Positions 25,005 through 32,345 of a stretch of DNA of 64,000 nt are shown here, in pieces (the first letter of the stretch is position 1; every line of letters starts with the position of its first letter). The notes under the pieces are model-generated. The model had not been told where the DNA came from, ran no database searches, and saw only the letters and a program-made list of their open reading frames with translations. The stretch comes from Lewinellaceae bacterium (GTDB taxonomy: Bacteria > Bacteroidota > Bacteroidia > Chitinophagales > Saprospiraceae), in assembly GCA_020636405.1 (NCBI GenBank), contig JACJXW010000005.1, positions 496,001-560,000 of the forward strand, given 5' to 3'. A program made the position numbers and the translations under genes.

Positions 25005-25037
25005 AGCGGATTGGTCCGCTATTGGGGATTTTTTTTG
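25005..25037 (+). terminator. Probable terminator of the sensor kinase gene
   Basis: AGCGGA (25005-25010), loop TTGG, TCCGCT (25015-25020), then ATTGGGGA and an eight-T run ending at 25036. The offset between stem and T-run is unusual, so efficiency is uncertain. Confidence 0.45.
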
Positions 25038-25143
25038 CGGTAAAGCCTAACTTGAAAGGGCATAACGTTACAATGGCGCGCTTTACTGGGTGAAGAGTTA
25101 CAAGGTATCTCCTTCCTTGGAAGGAATTAACCCCAAAGGCCAG

Positions 25144-25189
25144 GCAGTCGGGTAATGCGTGCTGACGGCGCGCTGCCCGGCTGCTTTTT
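25144..25189 (+). terminator. Second + strand terminator-like hairpin
   Basis: GCAGTCGGG (25144-25152) pairs with CCCGGCTGC (25176-25184), 9 bp with one T-G wobble, followed at once by TTTTT. It is 255 bp past the kinase stop and may close a separate small RNA. Confidence 0.5.
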
Positions 25190-25321
25190 AGGCGGGAGAA
25201 ATTATAGGATTCGCAAGGAAATATTCCACGCTATTGTATGGACTAATCCAGACAAATTTACAAACCTATCCTGCCCGCTGGAGCGGTGTCGGGCGCCCGA
25301 GAATGAAAACACCTAAAACCC

Positions 25322-25356
25322 CACCGGCCCGCCCGCTCTAAGCGGACAGGCCGGTG
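25322..25356 (-). terminator. Hairpin terminator downstream of the S41 peptidase
   Basis: CACCGGCC (25322-25329) pairs with GGCCGGTG (25349-25356); inside it CCGCT (25333-25337) pairs with AGCGG (25341-25345). On the - strand it is followed by GGGGTTTTAGGTGTTTTC. Located about 90 bp after the peptidase stop. Confidence 0.5.
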
Positions 25357-25448
25357 AAAAATGTCGGTGATCTTTTACAAGAACAAAATAGATCGGGTGA
25401 TTTCAATAAATATTTAGACAGTCTGGTTTTCCTTTCCTTTGGCAGCTG

Positions 25449-26771
25449 TTAAGGCTGCGTCTTGTTTCGCTCGGTCCGCTCCTTCCAGCCGTTTACGCTT
25501 TCCACGGACAGGGCAACGGCTTCGCCGTTTTCCATCTCTACCGTAAACCGGAGATCCGCGTCATCCCTCAAGGCAAAAGAAGTCGGGCTTAGAGGCTCCA
25601 GGGCCATCTTGGGGCGGCCGTTGCGCTGGTAGAAGAGCTGGCCGTTTTCATAGAGCAGGTTGCGGGCGCCGTAATTGCCGGCGCAGGCCTGAATTTGTTC
25701 CTCGCTGAGCAAAGGCGGGTCGTTTTTTGCCTTCAGGTAGCTGGAAAACCATTCGAAATAGCGTTTGTCCTCTTCTGATCCTGATTTTTCAGCCAGCTTT
25801 TCCAGGGCCATCTGGTGGGCGACATCCAGCGCCTTTTCCTTTGCTACATCCACATGCGGGCTAACGCCAGTTCCTTCCCAGTTGGTATGGGTAATAGGGT
25901 TGATCGCCCTGCCATTCGGGACGAAGGCTACAAAGCGGTCGGCAATCGGCAAGGTACCGCCGGGATGGGCGCCGCCGCCGGTTGTCTCTCCCACTATGGT
26001 GGCCCGTTCCAGGTTCTTGAGATTGTAGGTGAATTCCTCCGCCGCCGAAAACGTGTAATTACTGGTCAGTACGAACACCTCCGCATCCGGGTTGCGTTTG
26101 CCGGGCACGTAGGGTAGCGTCCAGGTTTGGGAAGTGTCATTGGTGCTGCGGTGGTAGAAGCTGTTCAGGTGAACGCCTCTGCCGGCCTGGTACAGGTAGG
26201 AGGTTAGCAACTGGATCATGCCCGGGTCGCCACCACCGTTCTGGCGCAGGTCAAAAATGATGGCATCGGCATTGGACAGCATATTCATGGCTGCCGCCGC
26301 GGCCTCGCCGGCAAAGGCAGCCGGGAAGAAACCCCGAAGGTCGAGATAACCAACATTGCCCTCCAGGATACTGACTTCTTTAAAACCGTAATTGTCGCGC
26401 CCCATCTGCGCCAGCCACTCCGGGCTGGGCTCGTGGTCTTCCTCCTCTTCGGAATGGGCCCGCATTTGGGCGGCCCCTTCGGGGTCGAACCGCACCCGCA
26501 GGTGTTTGTCGTTAGTAACGAACTGGATCTCTTCGGTCAGCCGGTCGGCAAAGGCCACCGGTTCCGTCAGATTTTTGAACGCGCCGGCCTTTTGCTTCTG
26601 GCGCAGTTGCTGCCCCATCTGTTCTGCCAGTTTAGGAAAGACATAATTGTCCTCCAAACTGCGGATGAGGCTGTCGATGGTTTTTGATTGCTCTTCAGCC
26701 GTCAGTGCATTTTGGGCAAAGAGGGGCCCCAAGGCCAGGAATGCACAAAAAAGAAAGGTCAGTTTACGCAT
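25449..26771 (-). CDS. S41-family (tail-specific) peptidase
   Basis: 440 residues with a cleavable signal peptide (MRKLTFLFCAFLALGPLFAQ). An N-terminal helical domain (SLIRSLEDNYVFPKLAEQM) of the kind seen in IRBP-like S41 proteins is followed by the protease core: FDLRQNGGGDPGMIQL, then nucleophile-region FVLTSNYTFSAAEEFTYNL with the catalytic Ser, and VGETTGGGAHPGG. No PDZ domain is evident between them. Periplasmic or secreted. It follows the MarR gene on the same strand, 102 bp downstream, with two TTGCAA palindromes in the gap, so MarR control is plausible. Confidence 0.9.
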   Translation of the reverse strand: MRKLTFLFCAFLALGPLFAQNALTAEEQSKTIDSLIRSLEDNYVFPKLAEQMGQQLRQKQKAGAFKNLTEPVAFADRLTEEIQFVTNDKHLRVRFDPEGAAQMRAHSEEEEDHEPSPEWLAQMGRDNYGFKEVSILEGNVGYLDLRGFFPAAFAGEAAAAAMNMLSNADAIIFDLRQNGGGDPGMIQLLTSYLYQAGRGVHLNSFYHRSTNDTSQTWTLPYVPGKRNPDAEVFVLTSNYTFSAAEEFTYNLKNLERATIVGETTGGGAHPGGTLPIADRFVAFVPNGRAINPITHTNWEGTGVSPHVDVAKEKALDVAHQMALEKLAEKSGSEEDKRYFEWFSSYLKAKNDPPLLSEEQIQACAGNYGARNLLYENGQLFYQRNGRPKMALEPLSPTSFALRDDADLRFTVEMENGEAVALSVESVNGWKERTERNKTQP

Positions 26772-26836
26772 AAAAGAAAGTTGGGTGATTGAAATGTAAT
26801 GTATAGTCGGGTAATTTCTTTCTGAAATATTTGATT

Positions 26837-26856
26837 TGCAAAAGTTGTAATTGCAA
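26837..26856 (-). promoter_or_regulatory. Paired TTGCAA sites upstream of the S41 peptidase
   Basis: Two self-palindromic TTGCAA hexamers (26837-26842 and 26851-26856) lie in the MarR/S41 gap. TTGCAA is also the centre of the palindrome at the other MarR promoter (12312-12325). Candidate MarR binding sites. Confidence 0.4.
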
Positions 26857-26873
26857 GTATTTGAATAAAAATT

Positions 26874-27329
26874 TTACTTCAGGTTATCCAGCATGCGCTG
26901 CAACATGGCGACGAGTTGTTTCTGTTCGGCAGAGGAGAAGCCCCGCAGCGGGACCTGCCGGTATTCCTGCACCACCGGCATCAGGCGTTCGATCAGCTGC
27001 CGTCCTTTTTCTGTAACAAAGACCATATACCTGCGCCGGTCTTCCGGGTCCAGTTGTTTACTTACCAGGTTCTTACCGACCAACTGGTCGATGATACGGG
27101 TGGTGGTCGGCGCATCCTTTACGGTCGAACTGCCGATCTCCACCTGGCTGCTGCCATTGTTCTCGCTGATCTGCTTCAAAACGACCCACTGGTCTACAGA
27201 CAAACTTGCATGATGGGCCCGAAGGCTCTGCGTTGCCAGCTGCCGATATTGCCTAACGATCTGCTCCATGTAAAATACAGGTAATTGCTCCAGGCGCTGT
27301 TCTTGGATTTTTATTTCTTGCACTTGCAA
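26874..27329 (-). CDS. MarR-family transcriptional regulator, paralogue of the hmgA regulator
   Basis: 151 residues from a TTG start. Winged-helix features: LSVDQWVVLKQI, SQVEIGSSTVKDAPTTTRIIDQL, wing DPEDRRRYMVFVTEKG. It aligns without gaps to the regulator at 11800 through the DNA-binding region (shared KDAPT-TRIID and DP-DRRR). TTG is preferred over the ATG at 27269 because it places VDQW at residue 45-48 exactly as in the paralogue and retains the first dimerisation helix. The TTG lies inside an inverted repeat, suggesting autoregulation. Likely controls the adjacent S41 gene. Confidence 0.82.
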   Translation of the reverse strand: MQVQEIKIQEQRLEQLPVFYMEQIVRQYRQLATQSLRAHHASLSVDQWVVLKQISENNGSSQVEIGSSTVKDAPTTTRIIDQLVGKNLVSKQLDPEDRRRYMVFVTEKGRQLIERLMPVVQEYRQVPLRGFSSAEQKQLVAMLQRMLDNLK

Positions 27330-27344
27330 CTATTTTAACTGCAA
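27324..27344 (-). promoter_or_regulatory. Inverted repeat over the MarR start codon
   Basis: TTGCA (27324-27328), 11-bp spacer, TGCAA (27340-27344), overlapping the TTG initiation codon of the MarR gene. Fits an autoregulatory operator with the TTGCAA-type half-sites seen at 26837 and 12312. Confidence 0.4.
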
Positions 27345-27460
27345 TTAAAATCTTTTTTGAGAAAAAATCAAGTTTGGGGTGTAAAAAATGCGAACTGGGT
27401 TCAGCTTTATGACACCATGACTTTTATACCTTAAATAAAAATATATGCACGACAGACGAG

Positions 27461-27568
27461 TCATCCCGAATTTTTGAAATTCTATCATAGGCCTGCATTT
27501 CGCCGGCAAAGCCGGCACATTTCCCCGCAGGAAGCATTTCACATCTCCAATTGAAAAATTCGGGATGA
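27461..27568. repeat. 108-bp element with 20-bp terminal inverted repeats
   Basis: TCATCCCGAATTTTTGAAAT (27461-27480) and AATTGAAAAATTCGGGATGA (27549-27568) are inverted copies with about two mismatches. The core carries GCCGGC twice (27504-27516), able to form a small hairpin. The rest of the 313-bp gap between the divergent MarR and oxidoreductase genes is AT-rich; a TAACTTTA box (27628-27635) precedes the oxidoreductase ATG. No coding potential. Confidence 0.6.
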
Positions 27569-27642
27569 TTCCTGTTTAACACTTTTATACTCCTCCATAA
27601 CCCATTATTTTCCTATTCATTTTTCACTAACTTTATCGGCCT

Positions 27643-28887
27643 ATGAAAGACGTAATCATCATCGGCGGCGGCCTGTCGGGCCTGACAGCCGCCAACTATC
27701 TGCACCGCCAGGGCCTCTCCATCCAATTGCTGGAAGCGAGCGATCGCGTAGGTGGCCGGGTAAAGACGGAAGAAAAGAATGGTTTCCTGCTCGACCGGGG
27801 TTTTCAGGTGTTCGCTACGGCTTATCCGGAGGCCAGAGCCCTGCTCGACTACGAAAAGCTCGATCTCCGTTCGTTTCGCCCGGGGGCTGTCTTGTTGCAG
27901 GAGGACGGCAGCCGGGGGCGCATCGGCGACCCCTTGCGCGATTGGAGTAGCTTCATTCCCACCCTGATGTCAAAAGCGGGCAGTTGGAGCAGCAAGCTGA
28001 AGATCCTGGGCTTGAGCCGCCGTTTGCAGCGCCGGAGCCTTTTAGAAATTTTTTCTGCAAAGGAACAGCCCACCATGGAGGTGCTACAACAAGAGTACGG
28101 CTTCGGCCAGGAAATGATCAGCCGCTTCTTTCAGCCTTTTTACAGCGGCATATTCCTGGAGAAGGAGCTGAAAACCAGCCGCCGCATGTTCGACTTCGTA
28201 TTCAAGATGTTTGCAGAGGGCGATGTGGCTGTACCCAACACCGGCATGGAGGCCATCCCCCGGCAACTGGCAGCCAACTTGCCGGGCGATGCGGTAAAAA
28301 CCCATTGCCGGGTGGAGCGTATTGAAGGGAATCAGGTATTTACGGCAGATGGCGCCACCTTCGAAGGCCGGGCCATACTGCTGGCTACCGAAGCCACCGG
28401 GCTGGTACGCCAATATGCCCCCAAAACGAAACAGGCCTATACCAGTACTACCCATCTGCACTTTACGGCGCCTGTCCCGCCCATTCGGCTCCCCCTCATC
28501 GCTCTGAATACCTTGCCGGACGGGCTGGTGAACAGTGTAGTGGTAATGAGCCAGGTAGCGGAGGGCTATGCGCCAGCGGGACAGCACCTCATTTCAGTTT
28601 CCATCGTCGGAAAAACAGGTAAAAGCGGCAAAGTGCTGGAGGAAATAGTGAAGGAGGAACTAAGATTGTGGTTCGGAGCCACAGTGTCGGATTGGCAGAT
28701 GCTGGACGAACGGGTTATCGATTATGCCCTGCCCGCCCAACAGCACGTTCGGCATGACCTCGATCCGGCGGAGCTTCGCCTGAGCGAACACCTATACCAG
28801 TGCGGCGACCACCTGCTGAACGGCTCCATCAACGGCGCTATGCGTTGCGGGCGCCTGGCAGCAGAGACGATCGTGGCGGAACGCTGA
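27643..28887 (+). CDS. FAD-dependent amine-oxidase-type oxidoreductase
   Basis: 414 residues. N-terminal dinucleotide-binding motif IIIGGGLSGLTAANYL followed by LLEASDRVGGRVKTE, the GG-Rx2-GGR signature of the flavin amine oxidase/protoporphyrinogen oxidase/phytoene desaturase superfamily. The C-terminal FAD contact is YQCGDHLLNGSINGAMRCGR. No signal peptide. Substrate unknown; no carotenoid or haem genes are adjacent. Starts 8 bp after a -7-like box. Confidence 0.85.
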   Translation: MKDVIIIGGGLSGLTAANYLHRQGLSIQLLEASDRVGGRVKTEEKNGFLLDRGFQVFATAYPEARALLDYEKLDLRSFRPGAVLLQEDGSRGRIGDPLRDWSSFIPTLMSKAGSWSSKLKILGLSRRLQRRSLLEIFSAKEQPTMEVLQQEYGFGQEMISRFFQPFYSGIFLEKELKTSRRMFDFVFKMFAEGDVAVPNTGMEAIPRQLAANLPGDAVKTHCRVERIEGNQVFTADGATFEGRAILLATEATGLVRQYAPKTKQAYTSTTHLHFTAPVPPIRLPLIALNTLPDGLVNSVVVMSQVAEGYAPAGQHLISVSIVGKTGKSGKVLEEIVKEELRLWFGATVSDWQMLDERVIDYALPAQQHVRHDLDPAELRLSEHLYQCGDHLLNGSINGAMRCGRLAAETIVAER

Positions 28888-29071
28888 GTAAAGCGGCTGA
28901 TGTACCAGGGCATAGCAGGAGGTTTCTAAGGTATCTATTGGCAACCGTGGCGCCTGCCGGCAATTTTTTTTTAAAAAACTTTCCTTCCCGGGTGATACTT
29001 TCGCCGATCTATGCACTTTATTAAAAAAGGGCTTGACACAACAGCTTATTGATCACTCAATTTAACCGGCA

Positions 29072-29641
29072 ATGACTGTCAGAATAACAGATATCGCCCG
29101 GCAACTCCGCATAGACAGAGGAGCGGCCTTCGAGCAGCTCTATGAGGATTGCTTTCCCAGGGTGGCCCGCTTGGTCAAGGCCCTGGGCGGCGATTATGAA
29201 GATGCCAGGGATATTTTTCAGGATGCGCTGATCATCCTTTACGAAAAAGCGGTGCAAGGGAATCTGGATATTCAATCTTCCCCGGCGGCCTATATCATGG
29301 GCATTGCCAAGCACCTGTGGCTTCGGCAGCGCCGCCAGGGCAGCAACCTGATCACTTTCACCGGGGTGGAGCAGGAAATGGATATTCCCGAGGGCTTTTT
29401 TCCGGAACAGGAAAAGCCCCGCTTACGCCTGTTCCGTTTCCTGGCTGCCGCCGGCCGCCGGTGCATGGAGATCCTTCAGGCATTTTACTATCAGCAGATG
29501 CCCCTGCCGGAAATCGCCGAGGAGTTCGGTTTCGCCAATACCCGGTCGGCCACAGTTCAAAAGCACAAGTGCCTGGAAAAGGTCCGGGAGCAGGTGAAAG
29601 CAAAAACGCTCAGCTATGCGGAAGTGGTGGAATGGCCTTAG
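29072..29641 (+). CDS. ECF-type RNA polymerase sigma factor
   Basis: 189 residues. Region 2 near the N-terminus (AAFEQLYEDCFPRVARLVKAL, DARDIFQDALIILYEKAV) and region 4 toward the C-terminus (ILQAFYYQQMPLPEIAEEFG, RSATVQKHKCLEKVRE). Less conserved than the sigma factor at 54676, particularly in region 2.3/2.4. A small gene overlaps its 3' end by 26 bp and would be translationally coupled, the position of an anti-sigma or accessory gene. Confidence 0.85.
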   Translation: MTVRITDIARQLRIDRGAAFEQLYEDCFPRVARLVKALGGDYEDARDIFQDALIILYEKAVQGNLDIQSSPAAYIMGIAKHLWLRQRRQGSNLITFTGVEQEMDIPEGFFPEQEKPRLRLFRFLAAAGRRCMEILQAFYYQQMPLPEIAEEFGFANTRSATVQKHKCLEKVREQVKAKTLSYAEVVEWP

Positions 29642-29894
29642 GCGCTATTTGTCCGGCCGGATCGAAGGAAACGAAGAGCAGGCTCCTCATATCCCCTTGA
29701 GAAAACCTGCTCCTATTCCTCGCGGCGCTCTGCCTGAATTCGAACACACTGTGCATCAGGCCATCCGCTGGTACGGCCGCCGTAAAGTCCGCCAGGAGAT
29801 CAAAATGATCCATCGCCGGTTGATCTCAGATCAGCCGGATAGCCTTCTGGCCCGGCAGCTCCGGCGCATTTTCCCTGGCGGGAACCTGCGATAA
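29616..29894 (+). CDS. Small basic protein overlapping the sigma factor gene, 92 aa
   Basis: A 92-residue, Arg-rich, helical protein (MRKWWNGLRRYLSGRIEGNEE...) with no membrane segment. Its ATG lies 26 bp inside the sigma factor gene in another frame. Coding is supported by the tight overlap and by the absence of any other reading frame in 29642-29894. I do not recognise the family. A regulator of the sigma factor is the natural guess, but typical anti-sigma transmembrane helix or zinc motif is missing. Confidence 0.55.
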   Translation: MRKWWNGLRRYLSGRIEGNEEQAPHIPLRKPAPIPRGALPEFEHTVHQAIRWYGRRKVRQEIKMIHRRLISDQPDSLLARQLRRIFPGGNLR

Positions 29895-29953
29895 TTTCCT
29901 TTATCTGCGGTATTCGCGTTCCATTTTATTGCTCAACCTTAATTCCTACTGCT

Positions 29954-30622
29954 ATGATTACCTTCCGTAGTACTGCTTCCGTCGTGCCTATGGTCATCGA
30001 CGCGAGCGACCGGGCCGAACGTGCCTATGACATTTACAGCCTGCTGCTCAAAGAGCGCATTGTCTTTCTGGGTACAGGAGTGAACGATCAGGTGGCCAAC
30101 CTCATTGTCGCCCAGTTGCTTTACCTGGACAGCCAGAGCACTACTCTGCCCATCAATATGTACATCAACAGCCCCGGCGGAGCCGTCTATGCGGGCATGG
30201 CCATTTATGACGCCATGCAAATGGTGAAGGCGCCGGTTTACACTACAGCGGTAGGTGTTACCGCGAGTATGGGTACCGTCTTACTTTCTTCAGGTGAAAA
30301 AGGCCATCGCTATGCGTTGCCCCACGCTACCATCCACATGCACCCGGCAGGAGGAGGCGCCCAGGGGTATACCGAGGACGTTCGAATCGCTTATCACGAG
30401 CAGGAGCGTATGGAAAAGCAACTCTTCCATATCGTCGGCAGGAACAGCGGCCATTCCTGGAAAGAGATCGAAGCGGAATTTCGTAGAGATAGATTTATGA
30501 ATGCCCTGGAAGCCCAGGCCTTCGGCCTGGTCGACCAGATACTGGGAGATACCGGGGATGTCGTGTCCCTTCAGCGCCAGGGCCTGGAGGTACGCCTGCC
30601 GGGAAGTAATGGGCAGGCGTGA
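29954..30622 (+). CDS. clpP: ClpP-family serine protease subunit
   Basis: 222 residues, normal length. ClpP fold with INMYINSPGGAVYAGMAIYDAM, nucleophile Ser in VTASMGTVLLSSGEKGHRYALP, catalytic His in ATIHMHPAGGG and Asp in RRDRFMNALEAQAFGLVD. The His loop differs from the usual MIHQP of housekeeping ClpP, and no clpX or trigger-factor gene is adjacent, so it looks like a second, divergent ClpP paralogue. It would need a ClpX/ClpA ATPase from elsewhere. Short N-terminus, no signal peptide. Confidence 0.9.
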   Translation: MITFRSTASVVPMVIDASDRAERAYDIYSLLLKERIVFLGTGVNDQVANLIVAQLLYLDSQSTTLPINMYINSPGGAVYAGMAIYDAMQMVKAPVYTTAVGVTASMGTVLLSSGEKGHRYALPHATIHMHPAGGGAQGYTEDVRIAYHEQERMEKQLFHIVGRNSGHSWKEIEAEFRRDRFMNALEAQAFGLVDQILGDTGDVVSLQRQGLEVRLPGSNGQA

Positions 30623-30646
30623 ACTTGGCGCCCTCCTTTCTTTCTC

Positions 30647-31432
30647 CTACATATTCTTCAGGCGCCCGCCGTCAACCGGGAGGGCCACACCGTTGATGTA
30701 GGCAGCTGCCGGCGAGGCCAGGAAAGCAATCGCAGCGCCCAGTTCCACCGGATCGGCAAAGCGCCTTAGCGGCACTTCCTCCTGCATCCCTGCGATAACC
30801 TCTTCCTGGCTCATGTCGCTTTTCGCAGCTTTGTTGTTGATGATCTCGTGCAGGCGCTCCGTTTCGGTGAACCCGGGAAGTACATTATTGACGGTAATGC
30901 CGGCAGGCCCCAGTTCATTAGCGAGGGTTTTGGCCCAGTTGCCTACTGCTGCCCGTACGGTGTTGGATACGCCGAGATTGTCGAGCGGGGCCTTCACTGA
31001 AGTGGAGATGACGTTGATGATGCGGCCATAGCCTTCTCGTTTCATCCCCGGCACAACAGCCTGTACCAGGAGGTGATTGCAAATGAGATGTTGGGAAAAG
31101 GCATCCATAAAAGCCGTTTCTTCAGCGCTCAGAATGGGCCCGGCGGGCGGCCCGCCGGTATTGTTGACCAGGATGTGGATGGGCTTGGCGCCTACCAGCC
31201 CGTGCACTTTTCGCTTCAGGTCGGTGGGGTTGCTAAAGTCCGCTACCAGAAAGTCGTGGTGTTGCCCCTGGCTGTCGTCCAACTCATGGATTATGGCGGC
31301 CATGGTTTCGGCAGAGCGGGAGACGAGGGTGACGTTGGCTCCCAGCCGGGCTATTTCAATGGCGGCAGCTTTGCCGATGCCCTTGCTGCTGCCGCAAACC
31401 AGGGCGTTTTTATTCCTTAAGTCCAGATTCAT
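30647..31432 (-). CDS. Atypical short-chain dehydrogenase/reductase
   Basis: 261 residues from the ATG at 31432. Rossmann motif CGSSKGIGKAAAIEIA, structural NNTGGPPAG (NNAG equivalent) and the C-terminal PVDGG. At the usual YxxxK catalytic site the sequence reads GVSNTVRAAVGNWAKTL: the Tyr is Ser and the Lys is Arg. That is characteristic of a group of SDRs annotated as 3-oxoacyl-ACP reductase homologues whose activity is uncertain. The longer start at 31471 would add 13 residues without SDR similarity. Divergent from the 3-hydroxyanthranilate dioxygenase gene. Confidence 0.88.
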   Translation of the reverse strand: MNLDLRNKNALVCGSSKGIGKAAAIEIARLGANVTLVSRSAETMAAIIHELDDSQGQHHDFLVADFSNPTDLKRKVHGLVGAKPIHILVNNTGGPPAGPILSAEETAFMDAFSQHLICNHLLVQAVVPGMKREGYGRIINVISTSVKAPLDNLGVSNTVRAAVGNWAKTLANELGPAGITVNNVLPGFTETERLHEIINNKAAKSDMSQEEVIAGMQEEVPLRRFADPVELGAAIAFLASPAAAYINGVALPVDGGRLKNM

Positions 31433-31465
31433 ATGGCTAGAATGGTTGTCTTGGTGATGATAACC

Positions 31466-31500
31466 CGCCAAGGCTTTTCAAAACTTGGCAAGTCCTGGCG
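31466..31500. repeat. Imperfect palindrome in the SDR/HAO divergent gap
   Basis: CGCCA (31466-31470) / TGGCG (31496-31500) enclose GCCAAG (31467-31472) / CTTGGC (31484-31489). Hairpin in the 198-bp divergent promoter region; might be an operator or a short dispersed palindrome. Confidence 0.4.
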
Positions 31501-31630
31501 TATTCCTTAACTTGCGAAAGCGTGTTAAAATTAATACAATTAACGAACAAAATGGAAAGAGCGGCCTTTGCCCCGTTAGGAAAAACGGCGTGAAGGTATT
31601 TCTTTCCGCAGGACTAAACCATAAAACGAT

Positions 31631-32149
31631 ATGCCACTAGCCAAGCCTTTCAACCTGCAAAAGTGGGTAGATGAACACCGCCACCTGCTCAAGCCGCCGG
31701 TGGGCAACCAGCAAGTATTCAAGGGCAACGACGATTATATCGTCATGGTTGTCGGCGGGCCCAATGGACGCAAAGACTACCATTGGGAAGAAGGAGAGGA
31801 ACTGTTCTATCAGCTCGAGGGAGACATCACCCTCAAGATCATCGATGAAGAGGGCCAACCGCAGAATATTCATATCCGCGAGGGCGAGATGTTCCTCCTG
31901 CCACCCCGTATTCCGCATTCGCCACAGCGCCCCGCCAATACTGTGGGTTTGGTGATCGAACGGTACCGCCATAAAGGAGAGAACGACAAGCTGATGTGGT
32001 TCTGCGAAAACTGCAACCACAAATTGCACGAAGAATCTTTTGAACTGGAAGATATCGTCGCTCAACTCAAGGCGGCCATCAATAAATACATGGACTCCGA
32101 AACGCTCCGTACCTGTAAGAAGTGCGGGACGGTGATGGAACGGGCGTGA
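31631..32149 (+). CDS. nbaC: 3-hydroxyanthranilate 3,4-dioxygenase
   Basis: 172 residues, bacterial form. Cupin with Fe(II) ligands in YHWEEGEELFYQLEG (His, Glu) and PRIPHSPQRP (His). The C-terminal rubredoxin-like metal site is two CxxC pairs, CENC and CKKC. It converts 3-hydroxyanthranilate from tryptophan (kynurenine pathway) to aminocarboxymuconate semialdehyde, leading to quinolinate/NAD or degradation. No other kynurenine genes lie in the window. Terminator-like hairpin at 32222. Confidence 0.95.
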   Translation: MPLAKPFNLQKWVDEHRHLLKPPVGNQQVFKGNDDYIVMVVGGPNGRKDYHWEEGEELFYQLEGDITLKIIDEEGQPQNIHIREGEMFLLPPRIPHSPQRPANTVGLVIERYRHKGENDKLMWFCENCNHKLHEESFELEDIVAQLKAAINKYMDSETLRTCKKCGTVMERA

Positions 32150-32173
32150 TCGGGATGGTACATTCGTATAGAA

Positions 32174-32345
32174 GGTGTAAGTATATGGGCTGATTTCATG
32201 AATTAGCGAAGGACTGTATATCAGGGCCTTATCCCTGGTTTTTCACTTCAGTGTTTGTGCTCATGTACTTACACCAATACACTAATGCACTAATACACAA
32301 TACACCAATGCACGTATACACTAATGCACGTATACACGAGACAAG
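32174..32345. repeat. Octad word array and inverted repeat upstream of the LpxH-like gene
   Basis: GGTGTAAGTATATG (32174-32187) is inverted at CATGTACTTACACC (32262-32275). From 32271 to the ATG runs a phased array of mostly 8-bp words: CACCAATA, CACTAATG, CACTAATA, CACAATA, CACCAATG, CACGTATA, CACTAATG, CACGTATA, CACGAGAC. Like the uvrC array it abuts a start codon, here within 3 bp. Confidence 0.65.
32222..32243 (+). terminator. Terminator of the 3-hydroxyanthranilate dioxygenase gene
   Basis: CAGGG (32222-32226), loop CCTTAT, CCCTG (32233-32237), G, then five T. Lies 73 bp after the gene stop, inside the inverted-repeat element. Confidence 0.5.

Larger units (their letters stand above)
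24891..25448. other. Gene-free 558-bp region with three hairpins, possible small RNA
   Basis: No ORF of note. Three terminator-like structures (listed separately) lie in it. The interval of about 25040-25190 has paired segments (CCTTCCTTGGAAGG near 25110, then a 9-bp GC stem and T-tract), which would fit an independently transcribed structured RNA on the + strand. No match to a known RNA family could be made by eye. Confidence 0.4.
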
